From: Marinobacter sp. BGYM27
GTDB taxonomy: Bacteria > Pseudomonadota > Gammaproteobacteria > Pseudomonadales > Oleiphilaceae
Direction of reading: 5' to 3'
Assembly (NCBI GenBank): GCA_025153445.1
Contig: JANZNS010000004.1
Span: forward strand, 434,001 to 498,000
Length of the DNA: 64,000 nt
Shown here: positions 63,015 to 64,000 of the stretch, piece by piece
Layout of the letters: each line of letters opens with the position of its first letter
Position numbering within the stretch: the first letter of the stretch is position 1
Position numbers and translations under genes: made by a program
The notes under the pieces: model-generated
What the model was told of the DNA's origin: nothing
Seen by the model: the letters and a program-made list of their open reading frames with translations, nothing else
The model's database searches: none

Positions 63015-63821
63015 ATGAAAGCACCAGCGTTAACACGTTCACTGTTACTCGGCGGGTGTGCGCTTCTGTCGCATCATGCTGCCTTCGCACAAGACCAGCA
63101 GGCCGGTAATGCTGCAGCACAGGCCAACAACCCGCTGGCCGACATGACCGCCTTCAACATCCAGGATTATTATATCGGCGACCTGACCGAGTCAGACGAG
63201 TCCGCCAATCAGGCCTGGCTTCGATTCGCCAAGCCCTTTTCGGTCTCCGACACTGACTGGATATTCCGTGCATCCCTGCCGATCAACTCTTTCCCCACTG
63301 CACCGGATGGCGACAAGGAAACCGGTATCGGTGATTTGAACATGTTTGCCGCCTACCTGTTCGATACCGGCAACCCGGCGGTCAGTTTCGGCTTTGGTCC
63401 GCAAATCACTGCACCCACCGCCGGCAAGGATGAGCTGGGTAGCGAAAAATGGTCGGGTGGCGTCGCGAACGTGCTGTTCAATGCCAGTTCACCGACCTTC
63501 CAGTACGGCTACCTGCTGACCTGGCAGGAGAGTTTTGCCGGTGAAGACGACCGGGAAGACGTTAACTCGGCGGCTTTCCAGCCCTTTGCGTTCTACCAGC
63601 TCGGCGGCGGCACTTATCTGAGGGCCGCGCCGATATGGCTGTATAACCTCGAGAACGGCAATTACAGCATGCCGTTGGGTGTGGGTGTCGGCCAGGTCTT
63701 CAAGCAGGATAAAACCGTCTATAACCTGTTTGTCGAACCCCAGTTCTCGGTTGCCGATGATGGCCCCGGCCAACCGGAATGGCAGATTTTTCTGGGCTTC
63801 AACATGCAGTTCCTGAACTGA
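63015..63821 (+). CDS. outer-membrane beta-barrel protein (MetA-pathway-like)
   Basis: A 268-residue exported protein (signal peptide to about FAQDQ, residue 26). Alternating hydrophobic patterns ending in GFNMQFLN and [11 protein letters not shown] indicate a beta barrel. It resembles the phenol-degradation meta-pathway family of outer-membrane proteins, of uncertain role. ATG 63015 follows AAAGGAA. The gene is preceded by a 260-bp region on the other strand's start side and is transcribed alone. Confidence 0.75.
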   Translation: MKAPALTRSLLLGGCALLSHHAAFAQDQQAGNAAAQANNPLADMTAFNIQDYYIGDLTESDESANQAWLRFAKPFSVSDTDWIFRASLPINSFPTAPDGDKETGIGDLNMFAAYLFDTGNPAVSFGFGPQITAPTAGKDELGSEKWSGGVANVLFNASSPTFQYGYLLTWQESFAGEDDREDVNSAAFQPFAFYQLGGGTYLRAAPIWLYNLENGNYSMPLGVGVGQVFKQDKTVYNLFVEPQFSVADDGPGQPEWQIFLGFNMQFLN

Positions 63822-63827
63822 TCCCTT

Positions 63828-64000
63828 TTAGCGGGAGCCTGTCAGGCTCAACCCTGCCGGCTCCCGCCCTGTCGCAACCGGATCTCCCACCTCAGTCAGG
63901 GCACCCGTCTCCAAATCGACGCTGTAGGTGCTGATGGTGTCGTCACCACTATTGGTCACATAGGCATAGCGACCTGTCGCATCGAGCCGAATCGCAACCG
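63828..64000 (-). CDS. C-terminal end of a beta-propeller (lactonase-like) protein, cut by window edge
   Basis: The last 56 codons of a minus-strand gene run in from the right edge: LDATGRYAYVTNSGDDTISTYSVD is the YVTN-type beta-propeller signature found in 6-phosphogluconolactonase-like proteins, and the frame ends in TAA at 63828-63830. The gene is convergent with the outer-membrane protein gene. A GCGGGAGCC/GGCTCCCGC inverted repeat (63831-63867) overlaps its end. Confidence 0.8.
   Translation of the reverse strand, partial: VAIRLDATGRYAYVTNSGDDTISTYSVDLETGALTEVGDPVATGREPAGLSLTGSR

Noticed and set aside
63831-63867. GCGGGAGCC/GGCTCCCGC inverted repeat as a stand-alone terminator
   Set aside because: It overlaps coding sequence of the beta-propeller gene and lacks a T-tract; kept only as a remark there.
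1-64000. CRISPR arrays, tRNA/rRNA genes, transposases, prophage genes
   Set aside because: No evenly spaced repeats, cloverleaf or mobile-element protein signatures were seen on reading the window.

Overview
The window reads as a chromosome segment of a free-living, probably marine or salt-adapted gammaproteobacterium. Evidence: the LpoB/COG3014/YcfL lipoprotein cluster, MtgA, LpxO, RlmA, TrxC, ArfB, an EctC-type ectoine synthase, DUF6160 and PEP-CTERM surface proteins, and a rhombosortase. GC content looks moderately high and even. Marinobacter- or Saccharospirillum-like genomes are plausible relatives, but the genus is a guess. About 67 coding regions are supported, the last cut by the window edge. 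I see no rRNA, tRNA, CRISPR array, prophage or insertion sequence.

1-8 kb: five envelope proteins (glycine-zipper lipoprotein, LpoB-like, COG3014, YcfL-like, a secreted partner) in an overlapping operon, then DUF1415 and the DUF2868/DUF3482 membrane protein-GTPase pair. 8-16 kb: a solitary ectC, a Fur-type TonB siderophore receptor, TerC, a zincin, a class III ornithine/lysine decarboxylase, and an SDR gene divergent from a MerR regulator with an overlong-spacer promoter between them. 16-28 kb: Ada, a GcvA-like LysR divergent from an EamA transporter, an acyltransferase, ExoD, TrxC, a GlyGly-CTERM protein facing its likely processing enzyme rhombosortase, a Baeyer-Villiger-type monooxygenase, a chemoreceptor and a two-pore-helix-type K+ channel.

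28-34 kb: a TPP riboswitch whose aptamer contains the Shine-Dalgarno sequence of a sodium:solute symporter, then an extracellular polyhydroxybutyrate degradation pair (depolymerase plus oligomer hydrolase). 34-42 kb (mostly minus strand): a small lipoprotein, a shikimate-kinase-like P-loop kinase with an apparent CTG start, LpxO, DUF1835, a YbaY/META lipoprotein, ArfB, a GNAT enzyme, MtgA and a MarR-HlyD-DUF2955 efflux operon with two operator palindromes. 42-52 kb: MFS exporter, cold-shock/DUF1294 fusion, two secreted proteins (DUF6160 and choice-of-anchor D), an AraC regulator, and a GntR-SBF transporter operon with a perfect direct repeat at its start.

51-64 kb: RIO kinase, a bacterial ionotropic-glutamate-receptor-like channel preceded by an overlapping leader ORF, NlpC/P60, RlmA, a thioesterase, a PEP-CTERM protein with a good sigma-54 promoter match, DUF2254, a cold-shock protein, two divergently oriented paralogous phosphoribosyltransferases (one coupled to dgkA), an Omp85-type barrel, a second outer-membrane protein and the end of a beta-propeller gene.

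No single large new system stands out. The strongest leads are the zero-length riboswitch platform, the paralogous phosphoribosyltransferase pair, the CTG start, the leader ORF of the glutamate-receptor channel, the solitary EctC and the presence of two different C-terminal surface-sorting tags.
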